Below are positions 1-5,773 of a stretch of DNA of 5,773 nucleotides, piece by piece. The notes under the pieces were generated by a model. That model saw only the letters and a program-made list of their open reading frames with translations, did not search any database and was not told where the DNA came from. Within the stretch, counting starts at the first letter, position 1; every line of letters begins with the position of its first letter. A program made the translations under genes and the position numbers. Location: assembly GCA_030672805.1 (NCBI GenBank), contig DAOVFR010000172.1:1-5773 (forward strand). The letters run 5' to 3'. The stretch is from Candidatus Krumholzibacteriota bacterium (GTDB taxonomy: Bacteria > Krumholzibacteriota > Krumholzibacteriia > Krumholzibacteriales > Krumholzibacteriaceae).

Positions 1-316
1 TGGCCCCGCACAGCCTGTCCGGGCCGACCCGCCCCGGCTCATCGACACAAACATCGAACGGCAGATGTATCCCCGCACCGACCTCGAGCACGTTTTCGAC
101 GCCCAACCCGGAAGCCCCCCGCACGAAGCGGTCGGCCCACCCCGGGACGACGCTCGAGAAGACAATCCCCTCCGGTGCGGACGATTCGATTGCACGCATC
201 ACTGTTTCGATGTCGTCCCCGGGCTCCTCCCTCAGAATGATTTCGAACCGGCCCGCATCCACGAGCGCCGCCTTCAGAGCCCGGTTACCCCTGTCGAGCA
301 CCAGTATCCGGCTCAC
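1..316 (-). CDS. coaX: Type III pantothenate kinase, N-terminal 105 residues (3' end outside the window)
   Basis: CoaX phosphorylates pantothenate with ATP, the first step of coenzyme A synthesis, in the cytoplasm. Seen in the sequence: the reading frame from the GTG at 316-314 runs open to the window edge. It begins MSRILVLDRGN, the first phosphate-binding motif of the acetate/sugar kinase/Hsp70 fold (Asp8, Gly10, Asn11). SSVVPGW follows at residues 54-60, and VGPDRL at 97-102 contains the expected catalytic Asp100. The order and spacing fit CoaX, which is usually about 250-260 residues, so roughly 60% is missing. The GTG start is supported by an AGGAGG 7 bases upstream, and the gene starts 32 bases inside birA, which suggests coupled translation. 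Oddity: the usual Thr/Ser after GN is Arg12. The family call is firm; activity cannot be judged from a fragment. Confidence 0.9.
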   Translation of the reverse strand, partial: MSRILVLDRGNRALKAALVDAGRFEIILREEPGDDIETVMRAIESSAPEGIVFSSVVPGWADRFVRGASGLGVENVLEVGAGIHLPFDVCVDEPGRVGPDRLCGA

Positions 317-1109
317 GTCCCTCCCTCCTGACCGTTACATCACCTGAAACGAATATCCTTTCCTCCGTTCCCGTCCCGAGCCTCAGGAACCCCTCACCGG
401 TGACGCCCCTGAGAATGCCCCCGACCAGCTCGCTCCCCGTATCTATTGTTACATTCTCACCGGTGAAAACGAGTCTTCGCTCCACCTCGTCCCTGAACGG
501 GGCGAATCCCTCTTCCCTCCACCGGACGTATACTTCCCCGAAACTCTCGACGATCATTGCCAGGATCTTTCCCCTGTCGCGATACGATCCCGAGGCGATC
601 CGCAGCGACGTGGCCCCGCCAGCTATTTCGGGCGGAAAGTCACGGGAGTCCTCGTTCACGTTACACCCGATACCGATAACCACACGATCTCCTCTCGCCT
701 CGGCGAGAATGCCGCAGATCTTACGCTGCCCGACGAGGAGATCGTTCGGCCACTTGATGCCGATACCGGGAACAATCCCTTCCAGGGCCCGGGCAATGCC
801 GAGTGAAACCAGCACCGTCAGGCCCTCGCGGGCCCGCCCCGGCTCCAGAACGAGAGAGACAACAAGACTTTTTCCCACGGTCGAACGCCATGATCTTCCC
901 TTGCGTCCCCTCCCCGCGGTTTGTTCCTCGGCCACGAACAGTGCTCCTTCACCCCCATGGTACTTCATGGCGGCGTCATTCGTCGAGGCAACCGAACTGA
1001 AGAGCAGGACCGTCCTGACCATCCGGACGCTTTGAATCAGCCCGAGGAGCCGTGAAGGATGAAGCTCGAACACCGCCGCTGCCGGTCCCGGCCGGCTCCG
1101 GTCCTTCAA
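285..1109 (-). CDS. birA: Biotin-[acetyl-CoA-carboxylase] ligase, single-function (no repressor domain)
   Basis: BirA makes biotinyl-5'-AMP from biotin and ATP and transfers biotin to a lysine of the biotin carboxyl carrier protein in the cytoplasm. Seen in the 274 residues: STND (42-45), the biotinyl-AMP loop GRGRKGR (66-72), KWPNDLL (119-125), KICGIL (130-135), GIGCNVN (146-152), then a small C-terminal beta domain from about 215 to 262. There is no N-terminal winged-helix DNA-binding domain as in E. coli BirA, so it should not act as a biotin repressor (group I type). Start: an in-frame stop at 1115-1113 rules out a longer form. The first start is the TTG at 1109-1107, with a purine-rich site 10 bases upstream. 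A GTG at 1073-1071, closer to the usual N-terminus, is the main alternative. The gene begins 6 bases after nadC ends, and its tail overlaps coaX by 32 bases. Confidence 0.95.
   Translation of the reverse strand: MKDRSRPGPAAAVFELHPSRLLGLIQSVRMVRTVLLFSSVASTNDAAMKYHGGEGALFVAEEQTAGRGRKGRSWRSTVGKSLVVSLVLEPGRAREGLTVLVSLGIARALEGIVPGIGIKWPNDLLVGQRKICGILAEARGDRVVIGIGCNVNEDSRDFPPEIAGGATSLRIASGSYRDRGKILAMIVESFGEVYVRWREEGFAPFRDEVERRLVFTGENVTIDTGSELVGGILRGVTGEGFLRLGTGTEERIFVSGDVTVRREGREPDTGARQG
324..329 (-). promoter_or_regulatory. Ribosome binding site of coaX
   Basis: The minus strand reads AGGAGG here, followed by 7 bases and then the GTG at 316-314. It lies inside the last codons of birA. It decides the coaX start: no other start codon near the family's N-terminal motif has such a site. 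Confidence 0.8.
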
Positions 1110-1115
1110 CGGTCA

Positions 1116-1961
1116 TCATCCCCTCTCGAGTATAAGGCTCATATCGAGCGAGTGCGGCGAGGAGGTGATCGATCCGACGGAAATGTAGTCGACGCCGTCG
1201 ATCGCGAACTCCCCGATATTATCAAGGCTAATGCCGCCCGACACCTCCACTTCGGGCATGGGATCCCACCCCTCCAATTCCCCGAGCGCAGCGATGACCT
1301 CGCCGGGCGAGAAGTTATCGAGCATGACCCTCATGGGCGGCGAGTCCTTGAGCACACGAAGCTCATCGATAGAGGTCACCTCGATCTCCGCCATCGCAAG
1401 CCGTTCGCGCCCGAGTTTCCCGACAACCGCGGCAAGCCCGCCCGCAGCGGTGATGTGGTTTTCTTTCACGAGAATCATTTCCTCGAGATTCATCCGGTGG
1501 TTCGCTCCTCCCCCGTCGACGACCGCGATCTTTTCGAGAAGTCTGAGCTGGGGAACCGTTTTCCGTGTATCTAGAACGGTCGGCCCCGATCCCCCGAGCC
1601 GCTCCACGAAGGCAGCGGTCGCCGTGGCAACGCCCGAGAGGTGCTGAAGGAAATTCAGCGCCGTCCTCTCGGCCGCCAGGATCGCCGATACCCGTCCCGA
1701 TATCAACGCAACGTCCCCGCCCGGCGTTATGCGACCGCCGTCCCCCGTAACAGGCTCGTACACGATTTTTTCATCGATTTGCCCGAACACCGCTCCGGCG
1801 GGAACATGTCCCGAGACGACTCCGGGTTCGCGGGCCACGATACGGGCCGACCCAATCAAATGCCTGTCGACGAGCAGACGTGTTGTAACGTCGCCGGAGG
1901 AGGCATCCTCTTCAAGGGCCCGCCTTACCATGTCGCTTATGAGAGCTTCCAGCTTATCCAA
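1116..1961 (-). CDS. nadC: Nicotinate-nucleotide pyrophosphorylase (carboxylating), quinolinate phosphoribosyltransferase
   Basis: NadC converts quinolinate and phosphoribosyl pyrophosphate to nicotinate mononucleotide, CO2 and pyrophosphate, the step that feeds de novo NAD synthesis. The 281-residue protein has the usual length (about 280-300). Seen: the N-terminal alpha/beta domain with [15 protein letters not shown] (13-27) and REPGVVSG (44-51); [13 protein letters not shown] (98-110); the substrate-binding DTRKT (131-135); [10 protein letters not shown] (150-159); LVKENH (164-169); the acidic strand ends AEIEV (191-195) and MLDNF (213-217); and the phosphate-binding SGGI (241-244). The start is the TTG at 1961-1959, supported by AAGGAG 5 bases upstream; the first in-frame ATG, 10 codons on, has no such site. 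It overlaps uvrB by 8 bases. Oddity: the loop after DTRKT reads VPQLR, where many homologues have a Gly in place of Gln138. nadA and nadB are not in the window. Confidence 0.96.
   Translation of the reverse strand: MDKLEALISDMVRRALEEDASSGDVTTRLLVDRHLIGSARIVAREPGVVSGHVPAGAVFGQIDEKIVYEPVTGDGGRITPGGDVALISGRVSAILAAERTALNFLQHLSGVATATAAFVERLGGSGPTVLDTRKTVPQLRLLEKIAVVDGGGANHRMNLEEMILVKENHITAAGGLAAVVGKLGRERLAMAEIEVTSIDELRVLKDSPPMRVMLDNFSPGEVIAALGELEGWDPMPEVEVSGGISLDNIGEFAIDGVDYISVGSITSSPHSLDMSLILERG
1120..1127 (-). promoter_or_regulatory. Probable ribosome binding site of birA
   Basis: The minus strand reads GAGAGGGG, within the last codons of nadC and 10 bases before the TTG at 1109. Two ATGs (1119-1117 and 1116-1114) lie between, but they are in another frame, closed after 47 codons, and sit too close to this site. 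The TTG is therefore preferred, with moderate certainty. Confidence 0.5.
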
Positions 1962-3963
1962 GCGATCTCCTTCTCTCGCGGTTCATCCTTATCTCCTCGA
2001 TCCTGTCCCGGATACTGGCCGCCTTCTCGAAATGCAGCTCCTCGGCTTCGCGCCACATCTCCCCCTCGAGCCGCCTCAGCATATCCGGGTCATCCCCCTG
2101 CTCGGGCATAAAAATATCCATTGCCCCCCGCGTCCCCCGCTCCATGCCACGCTTCGCCTCGACTACCGACGTTGTCATCCTGATATCCTCGATCGATTTT
2201 TCGATCGAACGCGGCGTTATCCCGTGCTTTCTATTGTAAGCAAACTGCTTCTCCCTTCGCCTGTCCGTCTCGTCGATCGCCCTGCGCATCGAACCGGTCA
2301 TGTTGTCTGCATAGAAGATAACCGTGCCGCCAACGTGCCTTGCCGCCCTTCCCGCGGTCTGTATCAGCGATGTGCGGGATCTCAGGAATCCTTCCCTGTC
2401 CGCGTCGAGCACGGCGACGAGCGTCACCTCGGGCAGATCGAGACCCTCCCGGAGCAGGTTGATGCCGACGAGTACGTCGAAATCGCCTAAACGCAAGCTC
2501 CGCAGGATCTCCACGCGGTCGAGAGTAGGTATATCGCTGTGCAGGTAACGCACCCTGACGCCGAGGTCGGAAAAATAGGAGGTAAGATCCTCGGCCATCC
2601 GCTTCGTCAGTGTCGTCACGAGCACCCGTTCTTTGCGTTCGACCCGTCTGCGTATCTCTGCAAGCAGATCATCCACCTGGCCTTTTACGGGGCGGACCTC
2701 GATGGCGGGATCGACGAGACCGGTGGGGCGCACCACCTGTTCGACGATTTCACCGCCGCATTTCCCGAGCTCGTAATCCCCCGGAGTCGCCGAGACAAAG
2801 ATGAAGCGCCCGATCAGGCGGTCGAACTCATCGAAGGTGAGGGGACGGTTATCCAGCGCCGAGGGCAACCTGAAGCCGTGCTCGACGAGGTTCATCTTCC
2901 TGCTCCTGTCGCCGTTGTACATCCCGCGGATCTGCGGGATCGTGACATGTGACTCATCGATAACCACGATGAAATCATCTCTGAAGTAATCGATAAGCGT
3001 AGCCGGCCGTTCGCCCGGCCCGCGACCGGAAATGTGTCTCGAGTAGTTCTCTATTCCCGAGCAGTACCCTATCTCGCGCATCATCTCGATGTCGTATCGC
3101 GTCCGCGTTTCAAGCCGTTTTGCCTCGAGGCCATTGCCGGCCTCGCCGAGTTCACGGAGCCTTTCCGCCAGTTCTTCCTCGATCCTCACTATGGCTGATC
3201 CCAGGCGGTCACCCGAGATCACAAAATGTGACGCGGGAAAAACAGTGACCTGTTCCGAGCGACGCACGACCTCGCCGGTCAGCGGATGAACGATCGAGAT
3301 GCGTTCGACTTCGTCATCGAACAGCTCGATGCGTATTGCCTCTTCCATGAAGGCGGGGCGCAGCTCTATCGTATCTCCGAGGACCCTGAAGGTCCCCCTC
3401 GCGAAATCGATATCGTTCCTCGAATAATGAATTCTGACAAACTTTCGCAGGAGGCTCTCCCTGCCGATCTCTTCCCCCTCCCGCACCGTGATGGTGAGAT
3501 CGCTGAACTCTTCCGGCGACCCCAGGCCATATATGCACGAAACGCTCGCGATCACGATCACATCTTTCCGTGTCACCAGCGAACCCGTTGCCTTGAGCCT
3601 GAGACGGTCGATATCCTCGTTGATTGATACGTCCTTCTCTATGTACGTCTCCGTTGCCGGCAGAAACGCCTCGGGCTGGTAGTAATCATAGTAGCTGATG
3701 AAGTACTCGACCGCGCTGCCGGGAAAAAGGCTCTTGAGCTCTCCATACAGTTGTGCGGCAAGTGTCTTGTTGTGAGAGATAACGAGCGCCGGCATATTGC
3801 ATCGTGCGATGACGTTCGCTATCGTAAAGGTCTTGCCGGAACCGGTAACACCGAGAAGCGTCTGGTACTTCCTGTGCCGGTTTACACCGTCGGAGAGGGC
3901 GGCGATGGCCTGCGGCTGATCGCCCGTCGGCTCGTACATTGCTTGCAGGTTGAACCGGGACAT
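1954..3963 (-). CDS. uvrB: UvrABC excinuclease subunit B
   Basis: UvrB is the damage-verifying, DNA-loading subunit of nucleotide excision repair: UvrA delivers it to the lesion, it binds tightly, and it recruits UvrC to cut on both sides. The 669-residue length matches E. coli UvrB (673). Seen in order: Walker A GVTGSGKT (38-45); the beta-hairpin tyrosines in [10 protein letters not shown] (91-100), which clamp the DNA strand; [10 protein letters not shown] (139-148); the UvrA-interacting domain 2 region (about 150-250); Walker B DESH (336-339); SATP (391-394); [13 protein letters not shown] (500-512); motif [10 protein letters not shown] (535-542); and a C-terminal UVR helix pair (about 628-659), which contacts UvrC. 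All catalytic elements are present. Motif VI differs slightly from the common QTIGRAARN form. The ATG at 3963 has only a weak purine run just upstream. A 36-base gap (3964-3999) separates it from the rodZ-like gene, with no promoter that I can see. uvrA and uvrC are not nearby. Confidence 0.99.
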   Translation of the reverse strand: MSRFNLQAMYEPTGDQPQAIAALSDGVNRHRKYQTLLGVTGSGKTFTIANVIARCNMPALVISHNKTLAAQLYGELKSLFPGSAVEYFISYYDYYQPEAFLPATETYIEKDVSINEDIDRLRLKATGSLVTRKDVIVIASVSCIYGLGSPEEFSDLTITVREGEEIGRESLLRKFVRIHYSRNDIDFARGTFRVLGDTIELRPAFMEEAIRIELFDDEVERISIVHPLTGEVVRRSEQVTVFPASHFVISGDRLGSAIVRIEEELAERLRELGEAGNGLEAKRLETRTRYDIEMMREIGYCSGIENYSRHISGRGPGERPATLIDYFRDDFIVVIDESHVTIPQIRGMYNGDRSRKMNLVEHGFRLPSALDNRPLTFDEFDRLIGRFIFVSATPGDYELGKCGGEIVEQVVRPTGLVDPAIEVRPVKGQVDDLLAEIRRRVERKERVLVTTLTKRMAEDLTSYFSDLGVRVRYLHSDIPTLDRVEILRSLRLGDFDVLVGINLLREGLDLPEVTLVAVLDADREGFLRSRTSLIQTAGRAARHVGGTVIFYADNMTGSMRRAIDETDRRREKQFAYNRKHGITPRSIEKSIEDIRMTTSVVEAKRGMERGTRGAMDIFMPEQGDDPDMLRRLEGEMWREAEELHFEKAASIRDRIEEIRMNRERRRSLG
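1967..1972 (-). promoter_or_regulatory. Ribosome binding site of nadC
   Basis: The minus strand reads AAGGAG, then ATCGC, then the TTG at 1961-1959. It lies inside the final codons of uvrB. The good match and 5-base spacing are the main reason to accept a TTG start for nadC. Confidence 0.75.
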
Positions 3964-3999
3964 GCCTCTCTCGATGTGTATGGTGAAAGGAACCGGCTC

Positions 4000-4896
4000 C
4001 TAATCCCGGGGAAGATCATCGATCGTGATCGTTATGTTACTCCGCACCCTGCCCCGCACACCGAGCGATTCGAGTCTCTTCCCGTTCAGTTCCATCGTGA
4101 AACCGGCCGGATTGCCCACCTTCTCGAATATTATAGCGCTGGTTGCCCGGAACGTTCTCGTCCGGCCCGCCTGAAGAAGAAACATGGTGCGTGTGGTCTC
4201 GGGAATCTCGTCGACGGTTGAAACCAGCGCGATCTCGAACCAGCAACTATCCGCGGGAAGTGCCGTGAGCCTGAGTTCAACAGGCTGAGGCTCGATCGGC
4301 ACATCCATCTCCTCTTCCCGTTCCACCGGTTCCTGCGGGGCCGTGCTGTCCTCGGGCTTCTGCGGGGCAGTACTGTCTTCGGGCTTCTGCGGGGCAGTAC
4401 TGTCTTCGGACTCCAACGTCACCACGGGCAGATCGGGTGGAATCACCAGGTCAGGTTCCCTCCCGCAACTGCTGATTCGGATTATGATGATAAGCGCCAC
4501 GATGACGATGATCGCCGGGATGCCGACCCTCATGAAAACCTTCGGGGAATCGAGCTTCTCCTCGATGACCTCCGTCTCGATCTCCCACATGTCGCCCCTC
4601 GTCTTGTGCGTCTGCCCCGTCTGGACTTCATACTTGTTCAGGACATGCTCCACGTCGAGGCCGAGAAACCCGGCGTACGTCTTTAGGAACCCTTTCGTGT
4701 ATACCTTCGCGGGAACCGCATCGAAGTTGTCGGTCTCGAGATACTCCAGCATCCGTACCGGGATCTTGGTTTCCTGGCTTGCGAACTCGAGCGACAGATC
4801 CGCCCTCTCACGAGCGGCCAGCAGTATCTCGCCGATCGTCTTCTCCGCCTTGAAACGGTCAGGCCGGGACCCTTCCTGGATTTCCTCTTCGCTCAT
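4000..4896 (-). CDS. rodZ: RodZ-like membrane-anchored helix-turn-helix protein
   Basis: RodZ proteins span the inner membrane once and connect the MreB filaments inside to the wall-elongation machinery outside, setting cell shape. Seen in the 298 residues: an N-terminal Xre-type helix-turn-helix of the RodZ kind (about 20-92), with the signatures IGEILLAARE (21-30), TKIPVRMLEYLE (43-54) and YTKGFLKTYAGFLGLD (66-81); a basic/acidic linker; one hydrophobic membrane segment (about 124-139, ending IIIIR); an acidic proline-rich linker with three EDSTAPQ repeats (164-189); and a C-terminal beta domain (about 206-295) of the type found outside the membrane in RodZ (DUF4115). The topology is inferred as N-terminus in the cytoplasm. 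The ATG at 4896 overlaps the valS stop (ATGA) and has GGAGG 7 bases upstream. No MreB-operon gene is visible here. The gene symbol rests on architecture; a different RodZ-family HTH protein is possible. Confidence 0.88.
   Translation of the reverse strand: MSEEEIQEGSRPDRFKAEKTIGEILLAARERADLSLEFASQETKIPVRMLEYLETDNFDAVPAKVYTKGFLKTYAGFLGLDVEHVLNKYEVQTGQTHKTRGDMWEIETEVIEEKLDSPKVFMRVGIPAIIVIVALIIIIRISSCGREPDLVIPPDLPVVTLESEDSTAPQKPEDSTAPQKPEDSTAPQEPVEREEEMDVPIEPQPVELRLTALPADSCWFEIALVSTVDEIPETTRTMFLLQAGRTRTFRATSAIIFEKVGNPAGFTMELNGKRLESLGVRGRVRSNITITIDDLPRD
4331..4411 (-). repeat. Three 27-base tandem repeats in the rodZ-like linker
   Basis: Three in-phase copies lie at 4331-4357, 4358-4384 and 4385-4411. 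The second and third differ at one base (the G/A before the last C); the first has a few more changes. Each encodes nine residues of the form EDSTAPQxP, so changes in copy number keep the reading frame and only lengthen or shorten the flexible extracytoplasmic linker just after the membrane segment. The near identity of two copies points to recent duplication. Confidence 0.95.
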
Positions 4897-5773
4897 CCGA
4901 TATCCTCCAGAATCCTATCGATGTGCCGGCGCCGGTCAGACATCTCGCCGAACCTCGCCCGCTCGCGCTCGACGACATCCCCGGGCGCGCGTTCGAGGAA
5001 TTTCGCGTCGTTCAGCCTGTGCTCCATCTTCCCGCACTCCACGCTGATGCGATCGAGTTCACGCCGCAGACGCTTCCGCTCGGCATCGAGGTCGATCACA
5101 CCCTCGAGCGGAATGTATATCTCCGCCGCGGAGAGGGCCGCAGCGGCGCTGCCCCCGGGTCTCGGGATATCCTCCGATACCTGCAGCTCGTTGACATGTG
5201 CCAGAAGCAGGATATGTTCCGTGAAGGTCCCGATACGCTCCGGAATCGACCTGCCCGGCTCGCAGTTGATGATGGCGTTGATTTTCTGCGACTGCTTTAT
5301 GTTGAAACTGTGCCTGAGATTGCGAATACTCGTTACGATTTCCCTGAACAGCTCGACATCCTCCTCGAGGGAGACGTCCGCAAGGCCCGCAGGCATTCCC
5401 TCGAACCGGAATCCGGCCAGAACCGGATTCCCCGGCTTCAGCATACTCCAGATCTCCTCGGTTATGAAGGGCATGACCGGGTGCAGCAGCATCATGGCTG
5501 CTCCGAAGATGCTCCTGCTTGTAATCGCGGTTCCCCGTGCCCGCCTGCCCCCGCTTCGCAGGGCGGGCTTTGAGAGCTCGAGGTACCAATCGCAGAACTC
5601 GTGCCAGAAGAACTCGTACATCGTTCTCGCCGCCTCATCGAAGCGGTATGAATCGATGCTCCGCTCGAATTCACCGGCCCGCCGCGAAAGACGGGAAGCG
5701 ATCCACCGGTCTTCCCATCCGAACTCGGCCTCCCCGAGGGGAGGTTCACCGAACAGCGCCTCGAAGAGCGATA
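4893..5773 (-). CDS. valS: Valyl-tRNA synthetase, C-terminal 292 residues (5' end outside the window)
   Basis: ValS charges tRNA-Val with valine in the cytoplasm. The frame is open to the window edge (first full codon at 5771) and ends at the TGA at 4895-4893. Numbered within the fragment: DRWIASRL (21-28) opens the helical anticodon-binding domain; YRFDEAARTMYEFFWHEFCD (42-61) and WYLELSKP (62-69) are typical of class Ia ValS; LLHPVMPFITEEIW (95-108) is the family hallmark. From about 226 to 290 a charged heptad-like stretch starting DLDAERKRLRREL forms the C-terminal coiled-coil arm that contacts the tRNA, including FLERAPGDVVERER (258-271). The HIGH and KMSKS catalytic motifs and the editing domain are not in the window. 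An ATG at 5621-5619 is internal (in RTMYEFFW) and not a start. It is the first gene of the visible run and is stop/start overlapped with the rodZ-like gene. Confidence 0.97.
   Translation of the reverse strand, partial: SLFEALFGEPPLGEAEFGWEDRWIASRLSRRAGEFERSIDSYRFDEAARTMYEFFWHEFCDWYLELSKPALRSGGRRARGTAITSRSIFGAAMMLLHPVMPFITEEIWSMLKPGNPVLAGFRFEGMPAGLADVSLEEDVELFREIVTSIRNLRHSFNIKQSQKINAIINCEPGRSIPERIGTFTEHILLLAHVNELQVSEDIPRPGGSAAAALSAAEIYIPLEGVIDLDAERKRLRRELDRISVECGKMEHRLNDAKFLERAPGDVVERERARFGEMSDRRRHIDRILEDIG
4904..4908 (-). promoter_or_regulatory. Ribosome binding site of the rodZ-like gene
   Basis: The minus strand reads GGAGG, 7 bases before the ATG at 4896, inside the last codons of valS. 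Together with the ATGA stop/start overlap, it suggests that the two genes are translated in a coupled way. Confidence 0.8.
5539..5568. repeat. GC-rich inverted repeat inside valS
   Basis: Arms GCCCGCCTGC (5539-5548) and GCAGGGCGGGC (5558-5568) are complementary apart from one extra base in the second arm, with a 9-base loop. The element encodes the loop LRSGGRRARG after SKP in the anticodon-binding domain of ValS. There is no T-run after it, and it lies inside an essential gene, so it is not a terminator. Confidence 0.6.

Noticed and set aside
65..331. An 88-codon plus-strand open frame at the left edge
   Set aside because: It is the complement of coaX, whose minus-strand translation shows clear kinase motifs.
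400..1035. A 211-codon open frame on the plus strand opposite birA
   Set aside because: It is antisense to a well-supported gene, has a Ser/Pro/Arg-rich composition typical of a shadow frame in G+C-rich DNA, and matches no family that I know.
979..1119. ATG codons overlapping the nadC stop (ATGATGA) as the birA start
   Set aside because: They are in a different frame from birA and give only a 47-residue peptide without family features; the purine-rich site is too close to them.
1729..2490. A 253-codon open frame on the plus strand across the nadC-uvrB junction
   Set aside because: It lies opposite conserved UvrB and NadC coding sequence and has low-complexity Pro/Arg/Ser composition, no ribosome binding site and no recognisable motif.
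3964..3999. A possible promoter or terminator in the 36-base gap between the rodZ-like gene and uvrB
   Set aside because: I see no -35/-10 pair and no hairpin with a T-run; the gap is too short and featureless to call a site.
4462..4480. A lipobox-like ISSC just after the RodZ membrane segment
   Set aside because: It follows an internal membrane segment behind a cytoplasmic domain of about 120 residues and has Arg before it, so signal peptidase II processing is unlikely.
1..5773. A hidden defence, mobile or secondary-metabolite system
   Set aside because: Every stretch longer than 36 bases is accounted for by six housekeeping genes in one direction, with no transposase, integrase, toxin, nuclease outside UvrB, or repeat-spacer array.

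Overview
The window is a short, dense piece of bacterial chromosome with a G+C of roughly 60% by eye. All six recognisable genes lie on the minus strand, so transcription runs from high to low coordinates: valS (3' part) > rodZ-like > uvrB > nadC > birA > coaX (5' part). Four of the five junctions overlap (4, 8, 3' to 5' spaced by 6, and 32 bases, with nadC/birA being the near-abutting one), and the only real gap is 36 bases between the rodZ-like gene and uvrB. I see no promoter, terminator, RNA gene, CRISPR array, insertion sequence or phage gene. The six genes therefore look like one operon, or part of one, whose promoter and terminator lie outside the window.

Region by region: 5773-4893 holds the anticodon-binding and C-terminal coiled-coil parts of valyl-tRNA synthetase; its catalytic half is outside the window. 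4896-4000 encodes a membrane-anchored helix-turn-helix protein with RodZ architecture and a 27-base tandem repeat in its linker. 3963-1954 is a full-length UvrB. 1961-1116 is NadC (quinolinate phosphoribosyltransferase). 1109-285 is a single-function biotin-protein ligase without the DNA-binding repressor domain. 316-1 is the start of a type III pantothenate kinase (CoaX), cut by the window edge.

The genes do not form one pathway. NadC (NAD), BirA (biotin attachment) and CoaX (coenzyme A) form a cofactor group, and a birA-coaX pair is a familiar bacterial arrangement. UvrB is DNA repair, ValS is translation, and RodZ is cell shape. The common theme is housekeeping genes sharing a transcript. 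The last three genes all appear to start with non-ATG codons (TTG, TTG, GTG), each with a Shine-Dalgarno-like sequence inside or against the end of the preceding gene, which suggests translational coupling.

Organism: a bacterium with a moderately high G+C, having RodZ (so probably with MreB-type cell-shape machinery), type III rather than type I pantothenate kinase, and a one-domain BirA. Several slightly diverged motifs (in CoaX, NadC and UvrB) suggest an uncultured or deep-branching lineage; I cannot name the phylum from the sequence alone. I found no convincing new biological system; the findings are modest points on start codons, residue variants, repeats and gene order.
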